A DNA stretch of 64,000 nucleotides from Draconibacterium halophilum (GTDB lineage Bacteria > Bacteroidota > Bacteroidia > Bacteroidales > Prolixibacteraceae): positions 3,947,501 to 4,011,500 of the forward strand of contig NZ_CP048409.1 of the NCBI RefSeq assembly GCF_010448835.1, written 5' to 3'. Of the stretch, positions 28,150 through 37,568 are shown piece after piece; position 1 is the stretch's first letter, and each line of letters starts with the position of its first letter. Made by a program: the position numbers and the translations under genes. Below the pieces are notes generated by a model, which was given only the letters and a program-made list of their open reading frames with translations, was not told the origin of the DNA and searched no databases.

Positions 28150-29355
28150 TTAGTTAATAATTACATTCTGTCCTTCGATCTTATATTCAATCTGCGCCAC
28201 TTTTGAAAGTGTAAGCATTACTTCTTCAAATGAATCTTGCAAGTCCAATTTTCCAGAAATTGGTAAAGCACTTTTAATTTTATCACTATCGTAGAAAAAT
28301 GACATATTATAGTATCTGCCAATTTTTGTAAGTACCTGTTCAAGGTTTTCATTTTTAAACTTATACAAGCCCTCTACCCAAGCAATATAATTTTGCGCAT
28401 CGGGTTCGGCCACAACCTTTATTTCTTTTTCTAAGGTATTGAAAGTGGCTTTTTGATTTGGCATCATCTGCACTTTATCCTTCAAAAACTTATTGTCGTT
28501 CCATACATTTACACTTCCCTCAAGTAGAACCGTTTCACATAAGTCATCCGAACTGTACGAACTCATATTAAACTTAGTACCCAGTACTTCAACATTCATA
28601 TTTCTTGAAGAAACGATAAACGGCTTTTTTGCATTTTTGGCAACTTCAAAATAACCTTCACCATCTAAAAACACCTTTCGCTTTTTTCCGATAAATTCCT
28701 GAGGGAAAGCAAACCGGGTACCTGCATTCAGCCACACTTTGGTACCATCGCTTAATACAAGTTCTGCCTTTTTACCAAAAGGAATAACCAGCTCATTTAG
28801 TGGTAATTCTTTATTTGAAGAAGATGCAACAGACTCATAATCGTGTAGAGTTTCATCTATAACAACGCCCTCATTTTTCAAAACAGTAATATTCGATTGC
28901 TCTTTTTTAACTTCGATTTTTTGACCATTCGCAAGTGTTAGCATCGTATTTTCAGTATTCCCTTTGATATTTGCTTCCGAAAAGATGTACTCGTCACCCT
29001 GGTTAAAAAAACTCAAATAGAGTATACTACTCAATGAAATAATTATCAATACAGAGGCTGCATATCTAGCAATAAGTTTAAGTTGAATCGATTTACTTTC
29101 CTTTTTAAGCGTTTTATTAAATTCCCTTATAGTTAACCATAGATTATGCTTAACATCAGCGTTGAGTTGCTCTTTTTTTATCCAAAACAATGAGATAAAC
29201 TTTTTTGCCTTTCGGATATTATCTTTGGAATCATTATGAACTTCTAAAAATTCCCGCCATTCTCTTTCAGTTGAAATATTCTGAATTGTTTCAACAAATT
29301 CCTGGTCGTGAATTAGTTCCTCAAATGTATAATCAATGTATTTCCTTTTAGCCAT
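28150..29355 (-). CDS. FecR-family anti-sigma factor (PUL A)
   Basis: The ATG at 29353-29355 (MAKRKYIDYTFEELI) is the likely start, giving 401 residues; the frame runs open to 29439 but that part would overlap the sigma gene. A cytoplasmic N-terminus (about 1-90) precedes one membrane segment (about 97-117; YAASVLIIISLSSILYLSFF). The periplasmic FecR domain follows (LVIPFGKKAELVLSDGTKVW..GEGYFEVAKNAKKPF) and then a DUF4974-like C-terminus (ISGKLDLQDSFEEVMLTLSKV). It should hold the ECF sigma factor at the membrane until the SusC STN domain signals. Confidence 0.92.
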   Translation of the reverse strand: MAKRKYIDYTFEELIHDQEFVETIQNISTEREWREFLEVHNDSKDNIRKAKKFISLFWIKKEQLNADVKHNLWLTIREFNKTLKKESKSIQLKLIARYAASVLIIISLSSILYLSFFNQGDEYIFSEANIKGNTENTMLTLANGQKIEVKKEQSNITVLKNEGVVIDETLHDYESVASSSNKELPLNELVIPFGKKAELVLSDGTKVWLNAGTRFAFPQEFIGKKRKVFLDGEGYFEVAKNAKKPFIVSSRNMNVEVLGTKFNMSSYSSDDLCETVLLEGSVNVWNDNKFLKDKVQMMPNQKATFNTLEKEIKVVAEPDAQNYIAWVEGLYKFKNENLEQVLTKIGRYYNMSFFYDSDKIKSALPISGKLDLQDSFEEVMLTLSKVAQIEYKIEGQNVIIN

Positions 29356-29419
29356 TTTTCGCCTTTCTATAAACAAAAAGGGATTAGGTTGGCATTTGTG
29401 ACAAAAAAAGATGTGAAAT

Positions 29420-30010
29420 CTATTTCTTTTTACGCCCAAATAAAATTACAAAGATAAAACCTCTGGAAATCAAATACTTTTTTAAGCTCTGAATAGAGCG
29501 AGAAACCATTTGCCTGGCAGTATCGTAAGAAATCGACATGATTTCGCATATTTGCTGATAATCAAAGCCACATGTGAATCGGTAATAAAGAACTTCACGC
29601 TGTTTGGCATTGAGTTTTTCCATACCACGTTTTAATTCCAACTCCTTTTCCGATTCCTCTTCGTCAAAAATTATCTTTTCCTCGACCGAAAAGACAATTC
29701 GAGGCTCAATTGAATATTCTTTTATCTGCTCAAGTTCTTTCTTCTTTTTCTTTAAATTCTCAAAAAGCCTCCTTCGAAATGATTTAAGTAGATATATTCT
29801 TATATTATCTGTTTCGCCGAGGTTTTCTCGTTTACTAATTAAATAAAAAAATAAATCCTGAATAACATCAACAATCAAACTTTCGTCTGTAGTAAACTTT
29901 TTACCATAAAAAAACAGAAAATCAACATTTTGATGATAAATAAATGATAGAGCATCTTCTCGCTCATTTATAAATTCTCTCCATATTATCTTATCTGTTT
30001 TATTATTCAC
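29420..30010 (-). CDS. ECF-type RNA polymerase sigma-70 factor (PUL A)
   Basis: The 196-residue protein has a sigma region 2 at about 20-85 (ALSFIYHQNVDFLFFYGKKF..VIQDLFFYL) and a region 4 helix-turn-helix at about 125-185 (LNAKQREVLYYRFTCGFDYQQI, then SYDTARQMVSRSI). A long lysine- and glutamate-rich linker separates them. The pairing with FecR, 64 bases downstream by the chosen start, and the STN-type SusC marks a trans-envelope sigma relay controlling PUL A. The short basic C-terminus (FGRKKK) overlaps the unused FecR extension. Confidence 0.92.
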   Translation of the reverse strand: MNNKTDKIIWREFINEREDALSFIYHQNVDFLFFYGKKFTTDESLIVDVIQDLFFYLISKRENLGETDNIRIYLLKSFRRRLFENLKKKKKELEQIKEYSIEPRIVFSVEEKIIFDEEESEKELELKRGMEKLNAKQREVLYYRFTCGFDYQQICEIMSISYDTARQMVSRSIQSLKKYLISRGFIFVILFGRKKK

Positions 30011-30114
30011 TAGTTTTGGTTTAATTAAAAGAAAGCAATGAATAATATACTTTCTACAAATATCAGTTAGACTACAATATTAGTAAATTATATAAATCTG
30101 ATTATTTTAATTCA

Positions 30115-31049
30115 TTATGCCTCATTGTCAATTTGATAGTTCCGTGGTGTGCATCCTACTTCCTCGCGAAAATACCTTCCAAAAAAAGATGGAGAAGTAA
30201 AGTTCAATATTTCACTTATTTGCTGGACAGTGTATTTTTGACTACGAAGTAATGCTTTTGCCTCAAGTATAACTAACTCCCGAATCCATTCAGATGGTAA
30301 TTTATTGCTTACATCTTTTACCACCTTAGAAAGGTGCTTGGGAGACAGGAAAAGCTTTTCTGCGTAAAATGTGACACCACGCTCTATTCTAAAATGCTGA
30401 ATTATTTCGTTAATGAAAGCATCAAAAATGACCTTCTGTCTGCATAGATTATTTTTAGGCATATTTCTTATAACCTGATCTTTAATATCCTCCGTATAAA
30501 TCTTAATCACCTTTAGATAGGCATCTACGAGTTCCAGTTTATATTTGAATTGATCATCAGATAATTTATGAAATAACGCTTTATATATGCCAATAAACTC
30601 ATTCATCTTTACTAGTCCAATCTCTATCACAGGATTACTGAAACCAAAAAGTTGAGATTTTATGATATCCTGAATATTTAATGAAGTTATATATGTATTG
30701 TCTGAAAAGAAGAAGCTTGCAGATCTAAAATTCTGTGAGATATAATAAAGCCTGCCTATAGCCCTGGCATAACACTACAAATACAGTTCTTTCTTATGGT
30801 TATATCTTTCAAATTTAGTTGCAATCGCATTTCTCCCTCTAAACAAAATAAGATCATTGCAAAATTGGTCTTTAATGGGGTATCTTGTTGAATCATCTCT
30901 TTCCGAAGATTTAGGTCATTGGTATTTCCGGATATAAATCTTTCATTCAAATTATCCATCAGTAACAATTTATCTCCAACCTTGACTGTATTTGCTGATT
31001 TTGAGACAATAAAAAATTCGAATTCATTAATTTCTTCAACCTTGCTCAT
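30115..31049 (-). pseudogene. AraC-family regulator, single-base frameshift
   Basis: Two frames form one AraC protein of about 310 residues. The first (start ATG at 31047-31049, MSKVEEINEFEF) is the cupin-like sensor half and ends at a TAG. The second continues with IGRLYYISQNFRSASFFFSDN and ends in the two-helix-turn-helix domain (FYAEKLFLSPKHLSKVVKDV..SEILNFTSPSFFGRYFREEV). One extra G in the GGG at 30762-30764 joins them as VMPGAIGRLYYIS, the usual layout of Bacteroidota AraC regulators. It lies divergent to the RND efflux operon at 31207, so control of that pump is the likely role. Read literally, the DNA-binding half is cut off from its sensor. Confidence 0.8.
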
Positions 31050-31076
31050 TACGACATTTACTACATTATTCAACGC

Positions 31077-31084
31077 CAAATATA
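31077..31084 (-). promoter_or_regulatory. -7 box for the AraC gene
   Basis: The minus strand reads TATATTTG, an exact TAnnTTTG -7 element, 28 bases upstream of the chosen AraC ATG. No good TTTG -33 element sits 19-21 bases further up. It supports the ATG at 31049 over the TTG that overlaps this box. Confidence 0.5.
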
Positions 31085-31206
31085 ACCAATTACTACTAAT
31101 TATTCTCTAAAATACGAATATAAGTACAGATTTACCACAAAATAATACACTGAAATTTTGTTTGCTTAGCTCATCTTTGCAACAAAATAATTTTAAGCAA
31201 TAACAT

Positions 31207-32259
31207 ATGAAGAGGTTTATTATTTTGATAGCAGTAAGCTACTTACTTTTTGCTTGCTCAGGGAGTGGACAAAAAAAAGAGGCTTTTACAAAGAACGTAA
31301 AAGTTACTACAGCTAAAAAAGTTGAGAATATCTCAACCTTGAGTTTTTCCGGTGTGGTAAAGGGAGCACATGAAATTAGTGTTGGGTTTAAAACGGCTGG
31401 GCAAATCCAGAAAATTTACGCCAGGCAAGGAGATTACGTAAAAAATGGCCAGGTCTTAGCGCAACTTGATTCTTCAGATTACAAACTAGGACTAGATGCA
31501 TATAAAATACAATATGCTCATTTAAAAAAGGAAGTTGCTCGCCTTAAAGCCATGTTCGATGCCAAAACAATCTCGGAGAATGATTATGAAAAAGCAAAAG
31601 CAGGATTGGAGCAACTAGAAATTCAGGTAAGAACCTACCAGAACAAGGTAAATTATACTACGTTATCTGCTCCTACCTCCGGCTATATACAATCAGTTAA
31701 TAATGATCCTTCTGAAATGATTGATGCCGGTTCTCCACTTTTTAGTCTACTGGATAATTCGAAATACGAAGTTGTTGTGGACATCCCGGCTAAACAGTAT
31801 GTTGAAAAAGAGTTATTCAAAGGCTATTTTATAACCTCAAAATTTATTGGGGACCAAAAGTTGCCTCTTAATTTGATTTCAATTAGCCCCAAAGCCGATG
31901 TAAATCAGTTGTACCAAATGCGTTTTATTATTGAGGATATCAATAGTAAAATTACTGCAGGAATGAATGTCGAATTACATATTGAAAAAGAGAACGTCAC
32001 AAATGTAGGTAAGTACACCATCACTCCGCACGCCGTTTTATCGAAAGCTGAAAAAACTTATGTCTGGATCTATTCTAACGGAAAAGTTACCAGTAAGGAG
32101 GTTGCTGTTTATGGGATTGATGAGAATGGAGATCTATCCATTTCAGGAATTAGTACTGATGATAAGATTGTGCGAGCCGGAGTTAATTCCTTGCATGAAA
32201 ATGAGGCTGTAGTCTTACTGAATGATGCCAATAAAACTAATATTGGAGGACTTCTATAA
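31207..32259 (+). CDS. RND efflux periplasmic adaptor (HlyD/AcrA family)
   Basis: The 350-residue lipoprotein (lipobox YLLFAC) is a membrane fusion protein. A lipoyl-like first half (GFKTAGQIQKIYARQGDYVKNGQVLAQLD) leads to a short helical hairpin (residues about 100-145), the second lipoyl half (LSAPTSGYIQSV) and a beta-barrel domain. It links the inner-membrane pump to the TolC channel. Its TAA overlaps the pump's ATG by one base, so the two are translationally coupled. Confidence 0.9.
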   Translation: MKRFIILIAVSYLLFACSGSGQKKEAFTKNVKVTTAKKVENISTLSFSGVVKGAHEISVGFKTAGQIQKIYARQGDYVKNGQVLAQLDSSDYKLGLDAYKIQYAHLKKEVARLKAMFDAKTISENDYEKAKAGLEQLEIQVRTYQNKVNYTTLSAPTSGYIQSVNNDPSEMIDAGSPLFSLLDNSKYEVVVDIPAKQYVEKELFKGYFITSKFIGDQKLPLNLISISPKADVNQLYQMRFIIEDINSKITAGMNVELHIEKENVTNVGKYTITPHAVLSKAEKTYVWIYSNGKVTSKEVAVYGIDENGDLSISGISTDDKIVRAGVNSLHENEAVVLLNDANKTNIGGLL

Positions 32260-35200
32260 TGAAGAATACAGATTTTTTTCTTAAACGTCCTATGCTTTTC
32301 TGGTCGTTTTTAGCAATATTTCTGGTCGCCGGAGTACTTGCATTTAAAGCGATGCCAAAGCTGGAAGATCCAGCTGTTGCTGTAAAGCAAGCAATGGTTA
32401 TGGTTCCGTATCCAGGCGCAAATGCACACGAGGTGGAGCTTAAAGTAGTGCAGGTTGTTGAAGACAAACTCCGAACTTTGCCAAACGTTTATAAGATACG
32501 TTCAGAATGTCAGGCTGGAATGGCTATGATTTCTGTTGAATTTGATATGACTGTTCCGATTGTCAAAATTGAACAGTATTTCGATTTGCTTCGTCGTAAA
32601 GTCAATGACGTTAAAGTATATCTTCCCCAAGACTGTGGTGACCCGATAGTTATTGACGATATGATGGATGTATATGGTATCTTTTACTCACTTTCGGGTG
32701 ATGGATACGATTACTACGAACTAAACAAGTATGCAAAGCTTATTCAACGCGAACTATTAACTGTAAAAGGAGTAAAGCGCATCAATCTATTCGGAAACCG
32801 TAGTGAGGTTATCAATATCACACTATCAAAAGAAAAAATAGCCAGAAATGGAATGATTCCTAACCAGATCATGATGTCCTTACAATCAGCCACTTCAACT
32901 GTTGGAGGTGGTAAATACCAAACCGGAGCTGATGATTTACAGGTACGGGTAAACGCTGAAGTAAAAACTGTTGAAGATTTAAAAAACCATCTGATAAAAA
33001 CCACAGATGGAAAGCAAATAAAATTGGGAGATATTGCTGATATAGAGCGTGCTTATGCCGAACCACAAACAAGAGGATTCTTTGTTAACGGAAAACCTTC
33101 CATTGCTATAATGGTAGCCATGGAAGATGACGTTGTGGTGCCCGATGTAGGTAAAATAGTTGATGCAAAACTTGCTAAAGTAATTCAAACACTTCCTGCA
33201 GGAATTGCTACCGACAAAGTATTTTTTCAACCGGACAAGGTAAGTGATGCCATCAGCTCATTCATGTGGAACCTGGTTATATCGGTTGTTATTGTAATTA
33301 TCGTTCTGATATTTGCAATGGGATTTCGGAGTGGCATGATAATCGGCTCTGGATTGATTCTTACGATTGCCGCATCATTTCCAATTCTGTTAACCCTGGG
33401 AACTACTATACAACGTATTTCTCTGGGTGCCTTTATCATTGCCATGGGAATGCTTGTTGATAATGCGATTGTAATTATGGATGGTATTATTGTGGACAGG
33501 AAGAAAGGTTTTAGTCCCAAAACATATTTACATAATATTGGTAAAAATAATGCTCTTCCGCTTTTAGGTGCAACAATCATTGCCGTGTCAACATTTATCA
33601 GTGTTTTTCTGGCCGATGGCTCTGCTGCAGAATATGCCAGTGACTTATTCCTTGTTTTATGTGTAAGCCTACTTATAAGTTGGGTGTTAGCGCTGGTGCA
33701 AGTTCCGTTTTTTGCTAAGGTATGGTATTCTCCACGGTTAACAGAGAAAGAAAAGGGCAAAATAAACAACGGTGATGTTATGAATGGAAAAGTGCATCGT
33801 TTAGTGCACAAGCTGATGACATTCTTTATACGCTATCGCAAAACAACGATTGCTTTTGCCTTTGTTGTATTACTGCTTAGTTTGTACGGGATGACATTCG
33901 TAAAGAATCTTTTCTTCCCCGACTTTGATTATAAGCAATTTATTGTCGAATATCATATGCCTTCCCAAACTACCCCGGATAAAGTACGTGATGACTTAAT
34001 TGAAATATCGAACTTGCTTTTACAGAATCCGGCTATTGAGAGAGTAACCGCCAGCCAAAGCGGGGCTCCAGGCATGTACTGTCTGGTCCGCCCTATGACT
34101 AATGGAGGAGAGAGTTATGGCGAATTAATTGTGGATTGCCCAGATTATAAGACTGTTTGTGAACAAATTCCAATTGTACGTAAACAACTGAGGGAACAAT
34201 ATCCAGATGCATACATTCGTATCCGTAAATATAATTTCTCGATAACCACTTCGCACACTGTCGAAGTTGAATTTGCAGGACCCGATCCGGCAGTACTTCG
34301 CGATCTGAGTCGCCAGGCAGAAGATATTATGCGCGAATGTCCATTCGTTGATCCCTATTCGGTATCGAACAACTGGAAACCTCAGGAAAAAACGCTTTTA
34401 GCTCAATATAATCAGCAGGATGCTTTACGGGCAGGAATTAACAGAGGCGATGTTGGGAATGCACTTCAGGCAGCAAATAATGGGATGACGATTGGTGTTA
34501 TCAATGACGCAGACAATATGGTACTGGTAAACCTAAGAGTGCGCAATGAAGATGGCTCGCCTATTGAAAATATTCGTGATGTTCCAGTGTGGACAATGAT
34601 GAACGTTAGCATTTCAGAGGAAGATCTGACAGGAATTATGACAAGAGGAAAATCGATGTCTGAGTTACAGGATGGTATGTTTAAGTCAATTCCACTAAGT
34701 AATGTAACAGATGATATTGCCCTAAGGTGGGATGACAACCTTGTTCGTCGGGTAAATGGCCAGCGGGTTATTGAAGCAGAATGCGATCCTAATTATGACT
34801 TGTGGGATGCTACGCCTGCAAAAGTTCTTGCAGATATTCAGGGCGAAATAAATGCTATTGACCTCCCGCAAGGTTATTCTGTGCACTGGACAGGAGAAAT
34901 TGAGATGCAGAAAGATGCGACAGCCAGTACTTTGAAATGGATGCCATTAACACTTGCCATCATTCTGATTGTATTGCTCTTACTGTTTAACAGCTGGCGA
35001 CAGGTAATATTAATTCTTATTATTATTCCATTTGTTTTTATTGGCATAACTCCAACCTTATTGCTAACTAAATCGCCCTTTACATTTATGGCTATCATTG
35101 GAATGATGGGTCTTATGGGTATGATGGTAAAGAATGCAATTGTGCTTGTAAATGAAATAAACCGTTTGCAGGAGGAAGACAAAGCACATCCATATAATGC

Positions 35201-35411
35201 CGTAATAAAGGCGACAATATCGCGTGTCACGCCGGTATTAATGGCATCACTAACAACCATTGTGGGGATGGTTCCGTTACTTGGTGATCCGATGTATAGT
35301 TCAATGGCTCTAACGATTATGGGAGGACTTGCCGTTGGAACCGTAATAACCTTGTTGCTCTTGCCTCTATTATACACAGCATTTTATAGAATCAGAAAAC
35401 CAAATAATTAG
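32259..35411 (+). CDS. RND efflux pump permease (AcrB/HAE1-like)
   Basis: The 1050-residue inner-membrane protein has the two-repeat RND layout: a first membrane helix (residues 10-30), a large periplasmic loop, helices 2-6 near 335-475, a second loop, and a last helix block near 880-1045. In helix 4 the usual two-aspartate motif reads GMLVDNAIVIMDG near residue 397, so the second Asp is Asn. Helix 10 carries GMMGMMVKNAIVLVNEI. It exports hydrophobic compounds by proton exchange; the substrate is unknown. It is the middle gene of adaptor-pump-TolC. Confidence 0.92.
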   Translation: MKNTDFFLKRPMLFWSFLAIFLVAGVLAFKAMPKLEDPAVAVKQAMVMVPYPGANAHEVELKVVQVVEDKLRTLPNVYKIRSECQAGMAMISVEFDMTVPIVKIEQYFDLLRRKVNDVKVYLPQDCGDPIVIDDMMDVYGIFYSLSGDGYDYYELNKYAKLIQRELLTVKGVKRINLFGNRSEVINITLSKEKIARNGMIPNQIMMSLQSATSTVGGGKYQTGADDLQVRVNAEVKTVEDLKNHLIKTTDGKQIKLGDIADIERAYAEPQTRGFFVNGKPSIAIMVAMEDDVVVPDVGKIVDAKLAKVIQTLPAGIATDKVFFQPDKVSDAISSFMWNLVISVVIVIIVLIFAMGFRSGMIIGSGLILTIAASFPILLTLGTTIQRISLGAFIIAMGMLVDNAIVIMDGIIVDRKKGFSPKTYLHNIGKNNALPLLGATIIAVSTFISVFLADGSAAEYASDLFLVLCVSLLISWVLALVQVPFFAKVWYSPRLTEKEKGKINNGDVMNGKVHRLVHKLMTFFIRYRKTTIAFAFVVLLLSLYGMTFVKNLFFPDFDYKQFIVEYHMPSQTTPDKVRDDLIEISNLLLQNPAIERVTASQSGAPGMYCLVRPMTNGGESYGELIVDCPDYKTVCEQIPIVRKQLREQYPDAYIRIRKYNFSITTSHTVEVEFAGPDPAVLRDLSRQAEDIMRECPFVDPYSVSNNWKPQEKTLLAQYNQQDALRAGINRGDVGNALQAANNGMTIGVINDADNMVLVNLRVRNEDGSPIENIRDVPVWTMMNVSISEEDLTGIMTRGKSMSELQDGMFKSIPLSNVTDDIALRWDDNLVRRVNGQRVIEAECDPNYDLWDATPAKVLADIQGEINAIDLPQGYSVHWTGEIEMQKDATASTLKWMPLTLAIILIVLLLLFNSWRQVILILIIIPFVFIGITPTLLLTKSPFTFMAIIGMMGLMGMMVKNAIVLVNEINRLQEEDKAHPYNAVIKATISRVTPVLMASLTTIVGMVPLLGDPMYSSMALTIMGGLAVGTVITLLLLPLLYTAFYRIRKPNN

Positions 35412-35417
35412 AAAACC

Positions 35418-36722
35418 ATGAAAAACACCATAATCTCAATCCTGTTGGCAGTAGCATCCTTTGGGTGCTACGCCCAGGAAACAATTACTCTTTCTGTTGA
35501 ACAATGCAAGGAAATGGCATTGCAACAAAGTGAAGATATGAAGATTGCGGGTAATGCAACAGCACAAGCACAATACGATAAGGAAATTGCATTTGCAAAT
35601 TACTTGCCAAATTTAGAAGGGTCGGCTATGGGCATTTACCTGGCACCGGATATCGATTTCGCAGGCTCATCTTTGGTTATCAAAAGTATGTATACCGCAG
35701 GACTTGCAATACAACAACCTATATATGCCGGAGGTAAAATCAGAACTGCAAACAAACTTGCAGAGATTGGTATTGAAAGCAATGCCGAACAGGAACGAAT
35801 GACAAAAGCTGAGGTAATAGCTAACGCCCAAAACAATTACTGGAGTTATATTGCTGTGCAGAATAAAATCAAACTCATTCAGGCATATGAATCTCAACTT
35901 GATACATTGCAACTACAAATGCAAGTTTCACATGAGGCGGGCATGACTACGGAAAATGATTACCTGCAAGTAGTAGCCAAGCTTGGTGAGATAAAATATC
36001 AGATGTTGAAGGTAAAAAACGGAGCCAATCTTTTAAGGCTATCCTTGTGTTATGTTACCGGTCTGTCTCCCAATACTCAGATTATTCCAACTGATACAAT
36101 TATAGAAACAGGCAGAGTTCAAAGTAAAGGGCTTGACTTATCAAAACGCCCTGAAATAAAGTTATTAGACATTGCTGTACAAGCTAGTGAGCATCAAATA
36201 ACTATGGCTAAAGCGGACAACCTGCCACAGATGGGAATAGCTGCCGGTTACACATGGTATGGAAACTTAAAAACAGAAGGAGTGACAGAGTACGAAGGAG
36301 AGCAAATACCATATTCAAAAACCATAAATGGAGGTATGCTTAACGCTATCGCTTCATTATCAATACCTATATTTCACTGGGGCGAAGGGCAAAAACATGT
36401 GAAAAAAGCAAAACTGGATTTGGAAAATGCGCAATACGAAAAGGAGAAAAATTCTCGTTTAATGACTTTGGAAGCGAGCAATGCATTAAACAATCTTCAT
36501 GAGAGCCTCGCAATGATTGATGCGGCTGAGTTTGCAATGAAACAAGCAAATGAAAATCTGCGTGTTATGAAAAGCAAGTATAGTGTAAAACTGGCTCCCT
36601 TATCAGAACTTCTTGCAGCGCAAGCTCAATGGCAAGAGTCAAATAGTAATCTTATTGAAGCAAAAACACAATACAAAATATACGAGATAGAGTACCTAAA
36701 GTCTGTAGGTAGATTAGATTGA
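35418..36722 (+). CDS. TolC-family outer-membrane efflux channel
   Basis: The 434-residue protein has a signal peptide (to about CYAQ) and two OEP repeats rich in helix, with TLSVEQCKEMALQQSEDMKIA at the start and IFHWGEGQKHVKKAKLDLENA in the second repeat. It starts six bases after the pump stop and completes the tripartite efflux system. A weak hairpin (GATTCA at 36826-36831, TGAATC at 36837-36842) lies about 100 bases downstream but has no U-run. Confidence 0.9.
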   Translation: MKNTIISILLAVASFGCYAQETITLSVEQCKEMALQQSEDMKIAGNATAQAQYDKEIAFANYLPNLEGSAMGIYLAPDIDFAGSSLVIKSMYTAGLAIQQPIYAGGKIRTANKLAEIGIESNAEQERMTKAEVIANAQNNYWSYIAVQNKIKLIQAYESQLDTLQLQMQVSHEAGMTTENDYLQVVAKLGEIKYQMLKVKNGANLLRLSLCYVTGLSPNTQIIPTDTIIETGRVQSKGLDLSKRPEIKLLDIAVQASEHQITMAKADNLPQMGIAAGYTWYGNLKTEGVTEYEGEQIPYSKTINGGMLNAIASLSIPIFHWGEGQKHVKKAKLDLENAQYEKEKNSRLMTLEASNALNNLHESLAMIDAAEFAMKQANENLRVMKSKYSVKLAPLSELLAAQAQWQESNSNLIEAKTQYKIYEIEYLKSVGRLD

Positions 36723-37057
36723 TGCTTGAATTCTAATATTTGTCTCTATTCTAAAAAAGGCATATCTAACGTGACAGAATCAATGATTTTACGACTGATC
36801 ATTTTTTTCACCTATGTATTTTTTCGATTCACAATTTGAATCATAGAGGAAATATTAAGAATGAAAATTCGTGCAGTTAAGTCTGATTTTAGTTCGTAGC
36901 TGATTTTCTGAATTCGGAAAAGTTGGATTTATTCTCCAAGGAGTATAGAATACATGATCCTATATTCGATTTCCTTTATTTAGCTAATGAAATTAACTGA
37001 ACCGGATGGTTAAACCAAACCGATAACAATTAACAATAAATAAAAAAACAAGATATT
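36723..37057. other. intergenic stretch, nothing clear
   Basis: About 335 AT-rich bases separate TolC from the small secreted protein gene. I see no gene or RNA. The promoter of the downstream gene should be here, but no TAnnTTTG box was found. Confidence 0.35.
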
Positions 37058-37438
37058 ATGGAAAGAAAGATAAAACTAATGATGATTGCAATTTTTATGA
37101 GCTCATTCGTTTATGCAGAAAATGAACCAAATAATTTTTTCATTGGGAAGTGGGATATAATGGCTTACGGAACCATATCTGGAGATCAACAAATGATTAT
37201 TGAATTAAAACGTGTTGACGGAAAACTAAAAGGTGCAATTATCGGTCCAACTGATGATATAAAGTCCTTTTATAAAATTGAAGAGAAATCAGATACGGTA
37301 AAGCTACATTTTAAACATTTACTTTTCAAAGTTAATCTACAGCTTCATAAAGTTGACGAAGATCATGTTGCTGGTAAGTTACAGAATCGTTATACTGCTA
37401 AAGGTGCCAGAATGAATATTAAGACAAAATATCCCTAA
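37058..37438 (+). CDS. small secreted beta-rich protein, paralogue of 21342-21740
   Basis: The 126-residue product has a signal peptide (to about VYAEN). The mature domain begins NFFIGKWDIMAYG and continues with LKRVDGKLKGAIIG and LQLHKVDEDHVAGKL, a pattern shared with the 132-residue protein in PUL A. It suggests a small barrel-type binding protein in the periplasm or outside. It stands between the efflux operon and the fructan sensor and has no partner in frame, so neither neighbour explains it. Function unknown. Confidence 0.65.
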   Translation: MERKIKLMMIAIFMSSFVYAENEPNNFFIGKWDIMAYGTISGDQQMIIELKRVDGKLKGAIIGPTDDIKSFYKIEEKSDTVKLHFKHLLFKVNLQLHKVDEDHVAGKLQNRYTAKGARMNIKTKYP

Positions 37439-37568
37439 AGAATGTACATTCTATACAAGAAACCTTATTGAGAATCTTAATAGGAAAATCAGAAAGTACT
37501 CTAAACAAAATTTATTTTCCTTCAGAACAGGCTGTAATGAAATCCGTTTGTTTAAGTAATATAATAAA

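Noticed and set aside
1942..30010. xyloglucan PUL
   Set aside because: GH5, GH43, GH2 and GH3 would fit, but there is no GH31 alpha-xylosidase, and a GH106 rhamnosidase is present; the substrate is left open.
33227..33811. 194-residue open frame antisense to the RND pump
   Set aside because: It is rich in Ile, Thr and Pro from reading a membrane gene backwards, has no start context or partner, and lies fully within a certain gene.
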